A stretch of DNA of 24,907 nt from Candidatus Nomurabacteria bacterium RIFOXYD2_FULL_35_12 (lineage in GTDB: Bacteria > Patescibacteriota > Minisyncoccia > Phycocordibacterales > UBA9973). Positions within the stretch are counted from its first letter, which is position 1; the number at the start of each line of letters is the position of its first letter. Under the pieces are notes generated by a model. It saw only the letters and a list, made by a program, of their open reading frames with translations. It searched no databases and was not told the origin of the DNA. The stretch lies in NCBI GenBank assembly GCA_001786365.1, contig MFWK01000007.1:27406-52312 (forward strand), in the 5' to 3' direction. Position numbers and translations under genes: made by a program. This document shows, in pieces, positions 5,677 through 12,555 of the stretch.

Positions 5677-5742
5677 TCCCGTTAGAAAATTATGGGAAAG
5701 TGATTTAATTACTAAGTGTTATTAATTAATTTTTTAATGGGA
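5677..5742 (+). mobile_element. Diverged start-codon inverted-repeat element at rpsN (copy 5, 65 bp)
   Basis: The left end TCCCGTTAGAAAATTA (5677-5692) and right end TAATTTTTTAATGGGA (5727-5742) are complementary at 14 of 16 positions. The two exceptions would be G-U pairs in RNA, so the stem is fully pairable as RNA. The right end again finishes on the A of the gene's ATG. Unlike the other copies, no ATG duplication is visible on the left. This looks like an old copy in which DNA identity has eroded while RNA pairing persists. Confidence 0.55.
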
Positions 5743-5927
5743 TGGCAAAAACATCAGTAAAAGCTAGAGCTGCAAAGAAACAAAAATTTTCTACTCGACA
5801 GAAAAATCGATGTTTTCGCTGTGGACGAGGCAATGGTTTTATGCGAGATTTTGGAATTTGTCGTATTTGTTTCAGAGAATTAGCAAATGAAGGAATGCTT
5901 CCAGGTGTAAGGAAGTCTTCTTGGTAA
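5742..5927 (+). CDS. rpsN: 30S ribosomal protein S14, zinc-binding type
   Basis: The 61-aa protein is the short, zinc-ribbon form of S14 (type Z). The ligands are C24, C27, C40 and C43 in a C-x2-C-x12-C-x2-C arrangement, and the ending GMLPGVRKSSW is typical. It binds the 16S rRNA head. The ATG coincides with the right end of inverted-repeat element copy 5, and the gene has its own upstream promoter. It resumes the ribosomal protein order after the pilin insertion. Confidence 0.97.
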   Translation: MAKTSVKARAAKKQKFSTRQKNRCFRCGRGNGFMRDFGICRICFRELANEGMLPGVRKSSW

Positions 5928-5965
5928 TACTTTATGAACTTTATAACTTTAAAAACTTTCAACTA
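5928..5965 (-). repeat. 38-bp intergenic repeat, inverted copy (rpsN-rpsH spacer)
   Basis: The reverse complement of this stretch matches the repeat before rpmC (2871-2908) at 36 of 38 positions. It fills almost the entire spacer between rpsN and rpsH. It is the only copy in this operon in the opposite orientation to transcription, which argues for a mobile or recombinogenic repeat rather than a translation signal. Confidence 0.85.
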
Positions 5966-5970
5966 AAGCA

Positions 5971-6357
5971 ATGGATTCAATTTCAAACATGTTAATAATG
6001 ATGAAGAATGGAAGTCTAGCAGGCAAAGAGTCTGTGTCTTTTCCATATTCAAAAATAAAGAATGCTATTGCTGAATGTCTAAAAAAAGAAGGATATGTTT
6101 CTAGTGTTTCTAAAAAAATCAAAAAAGACCAACCAGTCTTAGAATTAGGTTTAGTTTATACAGATGAAAAACCAAAAATTACCGAAGTAGAAAGAATTTC
6201 AAAACAATCAAAAAGAGTTTATTTCAGAATGAGAGATATTCACAGAGTTCGAAATGGATCCGGTTTGCTTGTGCTTTCAACACCAAAAGGAATTTTATCA
6301 GGTAAAGACGCGCGCAAAGAGCAAGTCGGCGGGGAAGCGCTGTTCAGGATTTGGTAA
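5971..6357 (+). CDS. rpsH: 30S ribosomal protein S8
   Basis: S8 is a primary binder of the central domain of 16S rRNA. The 128-aa protein has the usual length. Conserved landmarks are SISNMLIMMKNGSLAGKESV near the start, the middle KRISKQSKRVYF-like segment (VERISKQSKRVYFRMRDIHR, about residues 71-90) and the C-terminal GLLVLSTPKGILSGKDARKE and GGEALFRIW. The start ATG follows the inverted intergenic repeat by 5 bp. Confidence 0.96.
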   Translation: MDSISNMLIMMKNGSLAGKESVSFPYSKIKNAIAECLKKEGYVSSVSKKIKKDQPVLELGLVYTDEKPKITEVERISKQSKRVYFRMRDIHRVRNGSGLLVLSTPKGILSGKDARKEQVGGEALFRIW

Positions 6358-6368
6358 TCCTGAACAAG

Positions 6369-6402
6369 TTAAAAGTTATAAAGTAGAAAGTTTATAAAGA
6401 AA
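6369..6402 (+). repeat. Intergenic AAGTTATAAAG repeat (rpsH-rplF)
   Basis: The spacer carries AAAAGTTATAAAGTAGAAAG followed by TTTATAAAGAAAATAT, in the same orientation as the copy before rpmC. It ends immediately before the rplF ATG. Confidence 0.65.
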
Positions 6403-6406
6403 ATAT

Positions 6407-6940
6407 ATGAGCAGAATAGGAAAACAAGAAATATCAATACCAGCAGGAGTAAAAGTAAGTCAAAGTGGCTTGACTCTTACTGTGGTTGGACCAAAAGGAA
6501 CTTTAACTAAAAATTTCAGAGATGATATCACTATTACTGTGGGAGATAAGGTAATAAATTTAAATATAAAAAGAAACGATAAATTTTCCAAGTCTCTCTG
6601 GGGGACTTATGCCGCTCATATAAAAAATATGATTGCCGGAGTACAGACACCATATTCTAAAAAATTAATACTAGAAGGTGTCGGATTTAAGTCTGAAGTA
6701 AAAGGCAAAGAATTTCATTTTGCTTTAGGATTTTCTCATCCAGTTATTGTAAAAATCCCGGAGACTATTACTGCTACAGCAGATAAGAACAACATCACAA
6801 TTACCGGAATTGATAAAGAATTGGTTGGAAGTTTTACCGCTGCCATCCGTGCTTTAAAGAAGCCAGAGCCTTATAAGGGTAAAGGTATGCGTTATGGTGA
6901 TGAAGTTATTAGACGTAAACAAGGTAAAAAGACGGTGTAG
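6407..6940 (+). CDS. rplF: 50S ribosomal protein L6
   Basis: L6 sits near the GTPase-associated centre. The 177-aa protein has the expected length and the start MSRIGKQEISIPAGV. The two tandem L6 domains are visible, ending in the GIDKELVGSFTAAIRALKKP and EPYKGKGMRYGDEVIRRKQGK signature. It lies between repeat-filled spacers, with no Shine-Dalgarno site. Confidence 0.97.
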   Translation: MSRIGKQEISIPAGVKVSQSGLTLTVVGPKGTLTKNFRDDITITVGDKVINLNIKRNDKFSKSLWGTYAAHIKNMIAGVQTPYSKKLILEGVGFKSEVKGKEFHFALGFSHPVIVKIPETITATADKNNITITGIDKELVGSFTAAIRALKKPEPYKGKGMRYGDEVIRRKQGKKTV

Positions 6941-6974
6941 TTATAAAGTAAAAAGTTATAAAGTTCATAAAGTA
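6941..6974 (+). repeat. Intergenic AAGTTATAAAG repeat (rplF-rplR)
   Basis: The whole spacer is repeat: TTATAAAGTAAAAAGTTATA followed by AAGTTCATAAAGTAAT, ending at the rplR start codon. Confidence 0.75.
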
Positions 6975-6976
6975 AT

Positions 6977-7318
6977 ATGCAAAACAAAACTGACAAAAGA
7001 ATAAGGTTAAAAGCAAAGATCAGATCAAAAATGAAAGGAACCAAAGAACGCCCACGACTTTCAGTTTTTCGTTCAAATAAATTTATTTACGCGCAAATCA
7101 TTGATGATACGACAGGCAAGACTTTGGTTCAAGCTAACGATATAAAGATAAAAAAAGGCACAAAGACAGAACGAGCAAAAGAAGTGGGTAAAATGATAGG
7201 TCAGGCTTGTTTGAAAGCCAAAATTGATAAAGTTGTTTTTGATCGTAATGGATTTAAATATACTGGTAGAATAAAATTAGTAGCAGAAGAAGCTAGAGCA
7301 GGCGGGTTGAAATTCTAA
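6977..7318 (+). CDS. rplR: 50S ribosomal protein L18
   Basis: L18 binds 5S rRNA together with L5. The 113-aa protein shows KERPRLSVFRSNKFIYAQII (about residues 23-42), the GKMIGQACLKAKIDKVVFDR segment and the ending GRIKLVAEEARAGGLKF, all typical. Length is normal. Repeat-rich spacers flank it on both sides. Confidence 0.96.
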   Translation: MQNKTDKRIRLKAKIRSKMKGTKERPRLSVFRSNKFIYAQIIDDTTGKTLVQANDIKIKKGTKTERAKEVGKMIGQACLKAKIDKVVFDRNGFKYTGRIKLVAEEARAGGLKF

Positions 7319-7353
7319 GTTATAAAGTAGAAAGTTATAAAGTTCATAAAGAA
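7318..7353 (+). repeat. Intergenic AAGTTATAAAG repeat (rplR-rpsE)
   Basis: GTTATAAAGTAGAAAGTTAT followed by AAAGTTCATAAAGAA fills the rplR-rpsE spacer. It overlaps the end of the rplR stop codon. Confidence 0.75.
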
Positions 7354-7358
7354 AAAAT

Positions 7359-7940
7359 ATGGAAAAAGATAAAACAAAAGACAATATAAGAGAGAAAAGA
7401 GGAGGAGGCCGAAGAGGTTCTTCTTTTGGACGACCAAAGCCAGAATTTGACCAAAAGATTTTGAATATTCGTCGAGTGACTCGTGTCGTCGCTGGAGGAC
7501 GCAGATTTTCTTTTAGCGTGGCATTGGTTGCCGGAGATAAAAAGGGTTCTGTGGGACTGGGTTTAGGTAAAGCTGGAGATACAGCACTGGCAATCAATAA
7601 AGCGGTAAGAAATGCTAAGAAAAACATGATTAAATTAAACTTAACAAAGACCATGTCTTTGCCTCATGAACTTTCTGCTAAATTCTCAAGTTCCAAGGTT
7701 GTGCTTTTGCCAAATAAAGGCCGTGGACTTGTCGCTGGTTCTGTCATTCGTGACATTATAAAATTGTCCGGTATGAAAGATGTCACCGGAAAGATAATTT
7801 CCAATAGCAAGAATAAATTAAATAATGCGAAAGCAGTGATGGAAGCGCTTTTCACTATTTCTTCAAAATATGAAAAAGTAATTCCGGAAAGTATCGTTGT
7901 CGCTAATAAGGAAATAGTCGTTCCTGAAGCTAAAATCTAG
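7359..7940 (+). CDS. rpsE: 30S ribosomal protein S5
   Basis: S5 takes part in decoding fidelity and mRNA unwinding. The 193-aa protein has a basic Gly/Arg-rich N-terminal extension, the double-stranded-RNA-binding-like domain with RRVTRVVAGGRRFSFSVALV (about residues 38-57), GSVGLGLGKAGD and the C-terminal domain with GRGLVAGSVIRDIIKLSGMK. rpmD (L30), which normally follows rpsE, is absent, and rplO comes next after 25 bp. Absence of L30 is a known trait of CPR ribosomes. Confidence 0.97.
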   Translation: MEKDKTKDNIREKRGGGRRGSSFGRPKPEFDQKILNIRRVTRVVAGGRRFSFSVALVAGDKKGSVGLGLGKAGDTALAINKAVRNAKKNMIKLNLTKTMSLPHELSAKFSSSKVVLLPNKGRGLVAGSVIRDIIKLSGMKDVTGKIISNSKNKLNNAKAVMEALFTISSKYEKVIPESIVVANKEIVVPEAKI

Positions 7941-7965
7941 AAGCTATAACCTAGAACCTAATCAA

Positions 7966-8268
7966 ATGCAAATACATAATTTAAAAAGATTACATAAGAA
8001 TAAAGGAGACCGTATTGTTGGTCGTGGTGGCAGACATGGAAAGACTTCCGGTCGCGGAGGTAAAGGTCAGACAGCTCGTTCCGGTAACAAGCGTCGTCCA
8101 GAGCTTCGTGATATTATAAAGAGATTACCAAAGAATCGTGGATATCAATTCAAGTCTATCCAGAAAGATTTCATTCTTTTGGGTGACAAAATTGCTCTGA
8201 AAGGAGAAAAATTCTCGGAAATTCGAAAGCGTCTTGGACTAAAAGGGAATAAATTAGTTATAAAGTAG
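7966..8268 (+). CDS. rplO: 50S ribosomal protein L15 (short form)
   Basis: The N-terminal half is typical L15: the glycine/basic-rich GRGGRHGKTSGRGGKGQTAR segment at about residues 18-37 and the LPKNRGYQF motif near residue 54. At 100 aa it lacks roughly 45 residues of the usual C-terminal globular part. Its last residues (VIK) and stop codon are encoded by a copy of the intergenic TTATAAAGTAG repeat, so the repeat may have shortened the gene, or the family is naturally short in this lineage. Confidence 0.93.
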   Translation: MQIHNLKRLHKNKGDRIVGRGGRHGKTSGRGGKGQTARSGNKRRPELRDIIKRLPKNRGYQFKSIQKDFILLGDKIALKGEKFSEIRKRLGLKGNKLVIK

Positions 8269-8292
8269 AAAGTTATAAAGTTCATAAAGTAA
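8257..8292 (+). repeat. Intergenic AAGTTATAAAG repeat overlapping the end of rplO
   Basis: GTTATAAAGTAGAAAGTTAT and then AAAGTTCATAAAGTAAT run from the last codons of rplO to the secY ATG. The repeat encodes the last residues and stop of L15. Confidence 0.75.
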
Positions 8293-8293
8293 T

Positions 8294-9568
8294 ATGGGAA
8301 CATTTTTTAATAAAATGAAATTAATCTGGACGGACACAACGCTAAGAAAGCGAGTTTTGTTCGTATTTTTTGCTTTAATATTATTCAGATTACTTTCAGC
8401 TATTCCTATTCCAGGTATTGATACTATTGAGCTCAATCGATTCCTTTCAAACAATCAATTTTTTGGTATTTTAAATATCTTTTCTGGAGGTGGACTTTCC
8501 AATCTTTCCATAATAATGCTCGGAGTTGGTCCATATATAACCGGTTCTATTATTATGCAACTTCTTACCATCATGGTTCCTGCGTTAAAGAGAATTTATC
8601 ATGAAGAAGGCGAGGCTGGCAGAAAGAGATTTACTCAATATTCCAGATTGCTCACTGTACCACTCGCTGCTATTCAAGGTTTTGCTCTTTTGGCTATTTT
8701 GGAAAGTCAGAACATTTTAGTAAATTTGACTGCTTTTGATAGAATTACAAATTTGATTATCGTTGTCGCTGGATCAATGCTTTTGACATGGATTGGCGAG
8801 TTAGTGTCTGAGTTTGGTATTGGTAATGGTGTTTCTCTCATTATCTTTGCTGGTATAGTCGCTGGCCTTCCTGCTACAGTTAGCCAAATGCTTTTCACTT
8901 TTGATGTATCTCAAATTCCACTTTATCTTATGTTTGTTGTAGTGGGTGTTATTGTCATTGCAGGTATTGTTCTCGTAACTGAATCTGAACGTCCCATTCC
9001 AGTTACTTATGCCAAGCGTGTTCGAGGGATGAAGATGTATGGTGGTGGTTCTACATATTTACCACTTCGAGTTAACCAAGCTGGAGTTATTCCTATAATC
9101 TTCGCTCTTTCTATCCTTCTTTTTCCTCAAATGATTGGAACATTTTTGTCACGTTTTACTGATAGTGGAATTTTGTCCAGTATTTCTAGTTTTCTTATGT
9201 CATTTACTCAGACTTCAGTTTTGTATGCAGTATTTTATTTTATTTTAGTTTTCCTTTTCACTTATTTTTACACAGCTGTCACTTTTGACCCAGAAGCTCT
9301 TTCTACAAATTTGCAGAAAAATGGCGCATTTATTCCAGGTATTCGTCCAGGCGTATCCACCTCTGAATACATTTCAAAAGTTTTGAGTCGCATCACTTTA
9401 CTCGGAGCAGTATTTCTTGGGTTTATCGCGATTTTACCGCTTATTATGCAACATGCGACGGGTATCAGCTCTATTGCTATAGGTGGAACGTCTATCCTTA
9501 TCGTCGTCTCTGTCGTTCTCGACTTAATGAAAAAAGTAGACTCTCAAGTCTCAATGAGAGAGTATTAA
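8294..9568 (+). CDS. secY: Preprotein translocase subunit SecY
   Basis: SecY is the protein-conducting channel of the Sec pathway in the cytoplasmic membrane. The 424-aa product has the expected ten hydrophobic segments, the early signature RLLSAIPIPGIDT (about residues 33-45), the TM2/plug region with NIFSGGGLSNLSIIMLGVGP and the cytoplasmic loop ITYAKR-type motif (PVTYAKRVRGMKMYGGGSTY near residue 236). The position after rplO is the conserved one. Its stop overlaps by 4 bp the stop of the convergent kinase gene. The start lies directly behind an AAGTTATAAAG repeat. Confidence 0.97.
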   Translation: MGTFFNKMKLIWTDTTLRKRVLFVFFALILFRLLSAIPIPGIDTIELNRFLSNNQFFGILNIFSGGGLSNLSIIMLGVGPYITGSIIMQLLTIMVPALKRIYHEEGEAGRKRFTQYSRLLTVPLAAIQGFALLAILESQNILVNLTAFDRITNLIIVVAGSMLLTWIGELVSEFGIGNGVSLIIFAGIVAGLPATVSQMLFTFDVSQIPLYLMFVVVGVIVIAGIVLVTESERPIPVTYAKRVRGMKMYGGGSTYLPLRVNQAGVIPIIFALSILLFPQMIGTFLSRFTDSGILSSISSFLMSFTQTSVLYAVFYFILVFLFTYFYTAVTFDPEALSTNLQKNGAFIPGIRPGVSTSEYISKVLSRITLLGAVFLGFIAILPLIMQHATGISSIAIGGTSILIVVSVVLDLMKKVDSQVSMREY

Positions 9569-10131
9569 TTATTTATCCAGTTTTTATATTCTTTCACTAC
9601 GATATCAACAACCTGGTTTAGGTTGTTTTTGTTAGTGTCTATTATTAAGTCAAAATTATTTTTATTTGTATGATCAATTTTGTAAAGATCCCAATATCTT
9701 TTTTTCTCACTTTCTAAACGACTTATTATTTTTTTATAAATTTCATCAATATTTGCTTGTCCTTCACTTTCTTGTCTAAATTTATTTGTTTTTAAATTAT
9801 TAGAAATTCGTTCTTTAGCAATTTCAGGTGAAAGGTCTAAATAAACTTTGAAAGATTTAGGTATCCAATGGAATGCAAGACGTGAATCAATAACTATTTT
9901 TTCTGTTTCTCCGGCTTTTTTTACTGCATTATCTATGTCATTATCTACTTCTTTTTCTGTTTCGGCTTTTATACTAAGTTCGTTTAGAGATATACCACGG
10001 TCAAGAGCAATTTGACGCATAAAATCACCTGAAGAAAATCTTTTGAAATTAAGTTCTTTAGCTACAAGGTCTGCAGTGCTGGACTTTCCACTTCCGGGGA
10101 AGCCGTTGATAGTTATAATTTGTTTTTTCAT
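9565..10131 (-). CDS. cmk: Cytidylate kinase-like nucleoside monophosphate kinase
   Basis: A 188-aa P-loop kinase with GFPGSGKSS at residues 10-18, the following GDFMRQIALDRGISLNEL segment and a VIDSRLAFHWIP motif near residue 80. This pattern resembles the short, archaeal-type CMP kinases, which phosphorylate CMP/dCMP to the diphosphate. It could also be another NMP kinase, so the symbol is tentative. The gene is convergent with secY (4-bp overlap) and divergent from adk. A TATAAT on the minus strand (10154-10159) lies about 22 nt upstream of its ATG and may be its -10. Confidence 0.75.
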   Translation of the reverse strand: MKKQIITINGFPGSGKSSTADLVAKELNFKRFSSGDFMRQIALDRGISLNELSIKAETEKEVDNDIDNAVKKAGETEKIVIDSRLAFHWIPKSFKVYLDLSPEIAKERISNNLKTNKFRQESEGQANIDEIYKKIISRLESEKKRYWDLYKIDHTNKNNFDLIIDTNKNNLNQVVDIVVKEYKNWINN

Positions 10132-10170
10132 TGTGTGTATTCATTAAAGCATAATTATAGATTAAATTCA

Positions 10171-10243
10171 CCTCACCCCTTGCTTTCCCCTCTCCATTTT
10201 ATTAAATGGAGAGGGGAGGATGCTTTTAGCAGACGGGGTGAGG
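10171..10243 (+). repeat. Large palindromic intergenic repeat (REP/MITE-like)
   Basis: Two nested inverted pairs share one centre: CCTCACCCC (10171-10179) with GGGGTGAGG (10235-10243), and CCCCTCTCCATTT (10187-10199) with AAATGGAGAGGGG (10204-10216). The 73-bp unit lies in the divergent spacer between the kinase gene and adk. It resembles palindromic repeats that are multicopy in many genomes, but only one copy is in this window. Confidence 0.75.
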
Positions 10244-10246
10244 ATG

Positions 10247-10275
10247 TTGATTTTTCAAGCTAAATTTTGTATTCT
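10247..10275 (+). promoter_or_regulatory. Leaderless-type promoter in front of the adk element
   Basis: -35 TTGATT (10247-10252), a 17-bp spacer and -10 TATTCT (10270-10275). The -10 ends 8 nt before the ATG that forms the left flank of element copy 2. That ATG would therefore have been the original leaderless start of adk before insertion. Confidence 0.65.
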
Positions 10276-10283
10276 TTACATAT

Positions 10284-10410
10284 ATGATCCCGTTAGAAGC
10301 CGCGGTCGCAGTTTAATGTATAAAATAATGTTGGAAACAAATAGAAAATTTAATAACATAATTAAGCACAGTGGCGGTAGTGTGACCGCGACCTGCTTCT
10401 AACGGGATGA
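10284..10410 (+). mobile_element. Start-codon inverted-repeat element at adk (copy 2, 119 bp)
   Basis: The left end TCCCGTTAGAAGC (10288-10300) pairs perfectly with GCTTCTAACGGGA (10395-10407), whose last A starts the adk ATG. An inner stem CGCGGTC (10301-10307) with GACCGCG (10384-10390) extends the hairpin across a 4-nt bulge. ATGA flanks the element on both sides (10284-10287 and 10407-10410). It has the same length (119 bp) and end design as copy 4 at 19214-19332. The two differ at the inner stem by a G-C to A-T exchange that keeps pairing. The DPVRSR... reading frame is open across it to TAA at 10400-10402. Confidence 0.8.
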
Positions 10411-11021
10411 AACCACAGACTTTTGTATTCTTTGGAATAGTGGGTTCCGGCAAAGGAACTCAGGTCAAGCTTCTTATAGATTTTCTTAAGAAAAAAGGTG
10501 GCAGAGAGTCTGTTTATGCAGGGACTGGAGAGGGTTTTAGAAATTTAGTAGCCTCTGGAAGCTATACAGGAAGTTTAGTAAAAGAAACTATTGCTCGCGG
10601 GGAGTTGGTTGCAGACTTTTTAACTGATGCTATTTTTACGAATATACTTATTTCTTCTTTAACCTCAGAAAAAAATTTAGTTGCAGATGGTTACCCTCGA
10701 ACAGTTCTTCAATCAGAATTATTTGAAGAGATGATGAAGTTTTTTAAACACGACATAGTTAATATCATTTATATTGAAGTTGGCAAGAAAGAAGCGATGA
10801 AAAGAAATTTGTTGCGTGGCAGGCATGATGATACTCCGGAAGGCATTGCAAAAAGATTTGATGAATATGTGAATAATGTAATTCCAGCGATGAATTATTT
10901 TAAAGGTAAAAAGGGTTACACGATTTATACTGTCAACGGTGAGCAGTCTATTGAGGGCACACATAAAGATATTATTAAGGCGCTCGGTCGTTTAGATTCT
11001 GAGAGTCTTCAGACTCGATGA
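10407..11021 (+). CDS. adk: Adenylate kinase
   Basis: Adenylate kinase converts AMP and ATP to two ADP in the cytoplasm. The 204-aa product has the P-loop GIVGSGKGT at residues 10-18, the adenine/AMP-site motif DGYPRT (family DGFPRT) near residue 95 and a short LID with GRHDDTPEGIAKRFDEY. It therefore belongs to the short, zinc-free LID type. adk follows secY in the classical order, but here a minus-strand kinase gene and a promoter intervene. The ATG lies exactly at the right end of inverted-repeat element copy 2. The UMP-kinase-like gene follows after 9 bp. Confidence 0.93.
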   Translation: MKPQTFVFFGIVGSGKGTQVKLLIDFLKKKGGRESVYAGTGEGFRNLVASGSYTGSLVKETIARGELVADFLTDAIFTNILISSLTSEKNLVADGYPRTVLQSELFEEMMKFFKHDIVNIIYIEVGKKEAMKRNLLRGRHDDTPEGIAKRFDEYVNNVIPAMNYFKGKKGYTIYTVNGEQSIEGTHKDIIKALGRLDSESLQTR

Positions 11022-11030
11022 GATATTAAA

Positions 11031-11711
11031 ATGGAAGATATAACAATAATTTCGTTGGGTGGATCACTTATTGTGCCAGAAGAGCTAGATATAGATTTTT
11101 TGAAAAACTTTAAGAAATTGATTTTATCTCAAATCATTAAAGGTAAAAAGTTTGTAATTATTACTGGAGGTGGAAAGATTTGTAGGAAGTATCAAGATGT
11201 TGCCCAAAAACTTTCAAATCCTTCTATTGAGGAACTTGATTGGATTGGTATAGCATCTTTAAAATTAAATGCTGAATTATTAAGAGTAATTTTTGGTGAA
11301 TATGCGCACGATAGAGTGATCTCTAATCTTTCTATTTACTTCAATTTAGAAAAGCAGATAGTCATTGGTTCTGCTTACGAACCTGGACATAGTACTGATT
11401 GGGATGCAGTCTTAAGCGCAAAAAGTTTTGGTGCAAAAAAAATCATTAATCTATCAAATATTGATTACGTTTATGATTCTGATCCTAAGAAAAATCCAAA
11501 TGCAAAAAGGATAGAAAAAATATCTTGGACTGATTATCGTTCCCTTATACCTTCCACATGGACTTCCGGTCTTAATTCTCCATTTGATCCTACAGCTTCA
11601 GAATTGGCGCAAAAAGAGGGGATGCAAGTTATTATTATGAACGGTAAAAGTATTGATAATTTAGAAAAATGCTTGAACGGGGAGAAGTTTTCAGGAACAG
11701 TGATTTCATAA
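11031..11711 (+). CDS. pyrH: UMP kinase-like amino-acid-kinase-fold protein
   Basis: A 226-aa member of the amino acid kinase superfamily. It has ISLGGSLIVPEELD near the start (phosphate-binding glycines), IITGGGKICRKYQD at about residues 44-57, the ...PGHSTDWDAV loop and KIINLSNIDYVYDSDPKKNP near residue 143. These match UMP kinases, more like the archaeal type than E. coli PyrH. UMP kinase makes UDP for pyrimidine nucleotide synthesis. With adk upstream and the next gene starting 1 bp after its stop, it forms a nucleotide-kinase/map operon. The symbol is assigned by family resemblance. Confidence 0.8.
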   Translation: MEDITIISLGGSLIVPEELDIDFLKNFKKLILSQIIKGKKFVIITGGGKICRKYQDVAQKLSNPSIEELDWIGIASLKLNAELLRVIFGEYAHDRVISNLSIYFNLEKQIVIGSAYEPGHSTDWDAVLSAKSFGAKKIINLSNIDYVYDSDPKKNPNAKRIEKISWTDYRSLIPSTWTSGLNSPFDPTASELAQKEGMQVIIMNGKSIDNLEKCLNGEKFSGTVIS

Positions 11712-11712
11712 A

Positions 11713-12483
11713 ATGATAATAATTAAAACACCAGAAGAAATAGAAATATTACGTGAAGGCGGAAAACATTTGGCTTCTGTACTTTTTAAATTAAAAGAGC
11801 GTGTAGCGTCTGGTATTTCTACAAAAGAATTAGATAGTTATGCTTTGAAATTGATTAGAGACTTTGGTGATGAGCCGGCTTTTTTAAATTATCGCCCTAT
11901 GGGAGCAAGGACTCCATTTCCTTCTTCTTTATGTGTTTCAGTCAATGATGAAGTTGTGCATGGAATTCCAAATGAGGACAGAGTATTGAAAGAAGGCGAT
12001 ATCGTTTCTCTTGATTTAGGACTCAAACATAAAGGTCTGTTTACTGATATGGCTATCACAGTGCCGGTAGGAAAAATAAGTGTGTCTAATCAAAAGCTTT
12101 TAGAAGTTACAGAGAAGGCTTTGCAAATAGGGATTAGTGTAGCACAAAGGGGGAACACAACAGGAGATATTGGTTATGCCATAGAGAAATTTGTTCGTTT
12201 GCAAGGCAAATATGGAATTGTGGAAATACTTGCTGGGCATGGAGTTGGCCGAGAGATTCACGAAGATCCATATATTCCTAATTTTGGTAAAAAAGGTAAA
12301 GGAGAGGAATTAATTCCCGGAATGGTTATAGCTATAGAGCCGATGATAAATAATGGCACAAAAAATGTGACGATAGACGATGATGAATGGACTTTCCGCA
12401 CAGCAGACAGGAAAAATAGCGCTCATTTTGAACATACGATTTTGATTACAGAAAGCGAGCCAGAAGTGTTGACAAAATTATAG
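11713..12483 (+). CDS. map: Methionine aminopeptidase, type I
   Basis: Removes the initiator methionine from nascent proteins. The 256-aa protein has all dinuclear-metal ligands of the family: D101, D112, H176, E209 and E240, with substrate histidines H83 and H183 in VVHGIP and GVGREIHEDP. It lacks a long N-terminal extension. The adk-...-map order is conserved from the classical spc operon. The -35 box of the next gene's promoter lies inside its last codons. Confidence 0.97.
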   Translation: MIIIKTPEEIEILREGGKHLASVLFKLKERVASGISTKELDSYALKLIRDFGDEPAFLNYRPMGARTPFPSSLCVSVNDEVVHGIPNEDRVLKEGDIVSLDLGLKHKGLFTDMAITVPVGKISVSNQKLLEVTEKALQIGISVAQRGNTTGDIGYAIEKFVRLQGKYGIVEILAGHGVGREIHEDPYIPNFGKKGKGEELIPGMVIAIEPMINNGTKNVTIDDDEWTFRTADRKNSAHFEHTILITESEPEVLTKL

Positions 12484-12497
12484 AAAAGATATATAAT
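12469..12497 (+). promoter_or_regulatory. Strong consensus promoter downstream of map
   Basis: TTGACA (12469-12474), a 17-bp spacer and TATAAT (12492-12497), both perfect consensus. The -35 overlaps the 3' end of map. The start codon of the next gene is 58 bp downstream, so this transcript has a leader of roughly 50 nt. Confidence 0.9.
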
Positions 12498-12555
12498 ACG
12501 AGAGTATTATTAAAAAATAGATTATTATTATAAGAAGTTATATAATAACAAATAT

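Noticed and set aside
10220..10402. A 60-codon ORF running into element copy 2 and ending CF-stop
   Set aside because: Its first half lies in the palindromic repeat and promoter region, and its second half is the element frame. The start codon is upstream of the promoter. It is not a separate gene.
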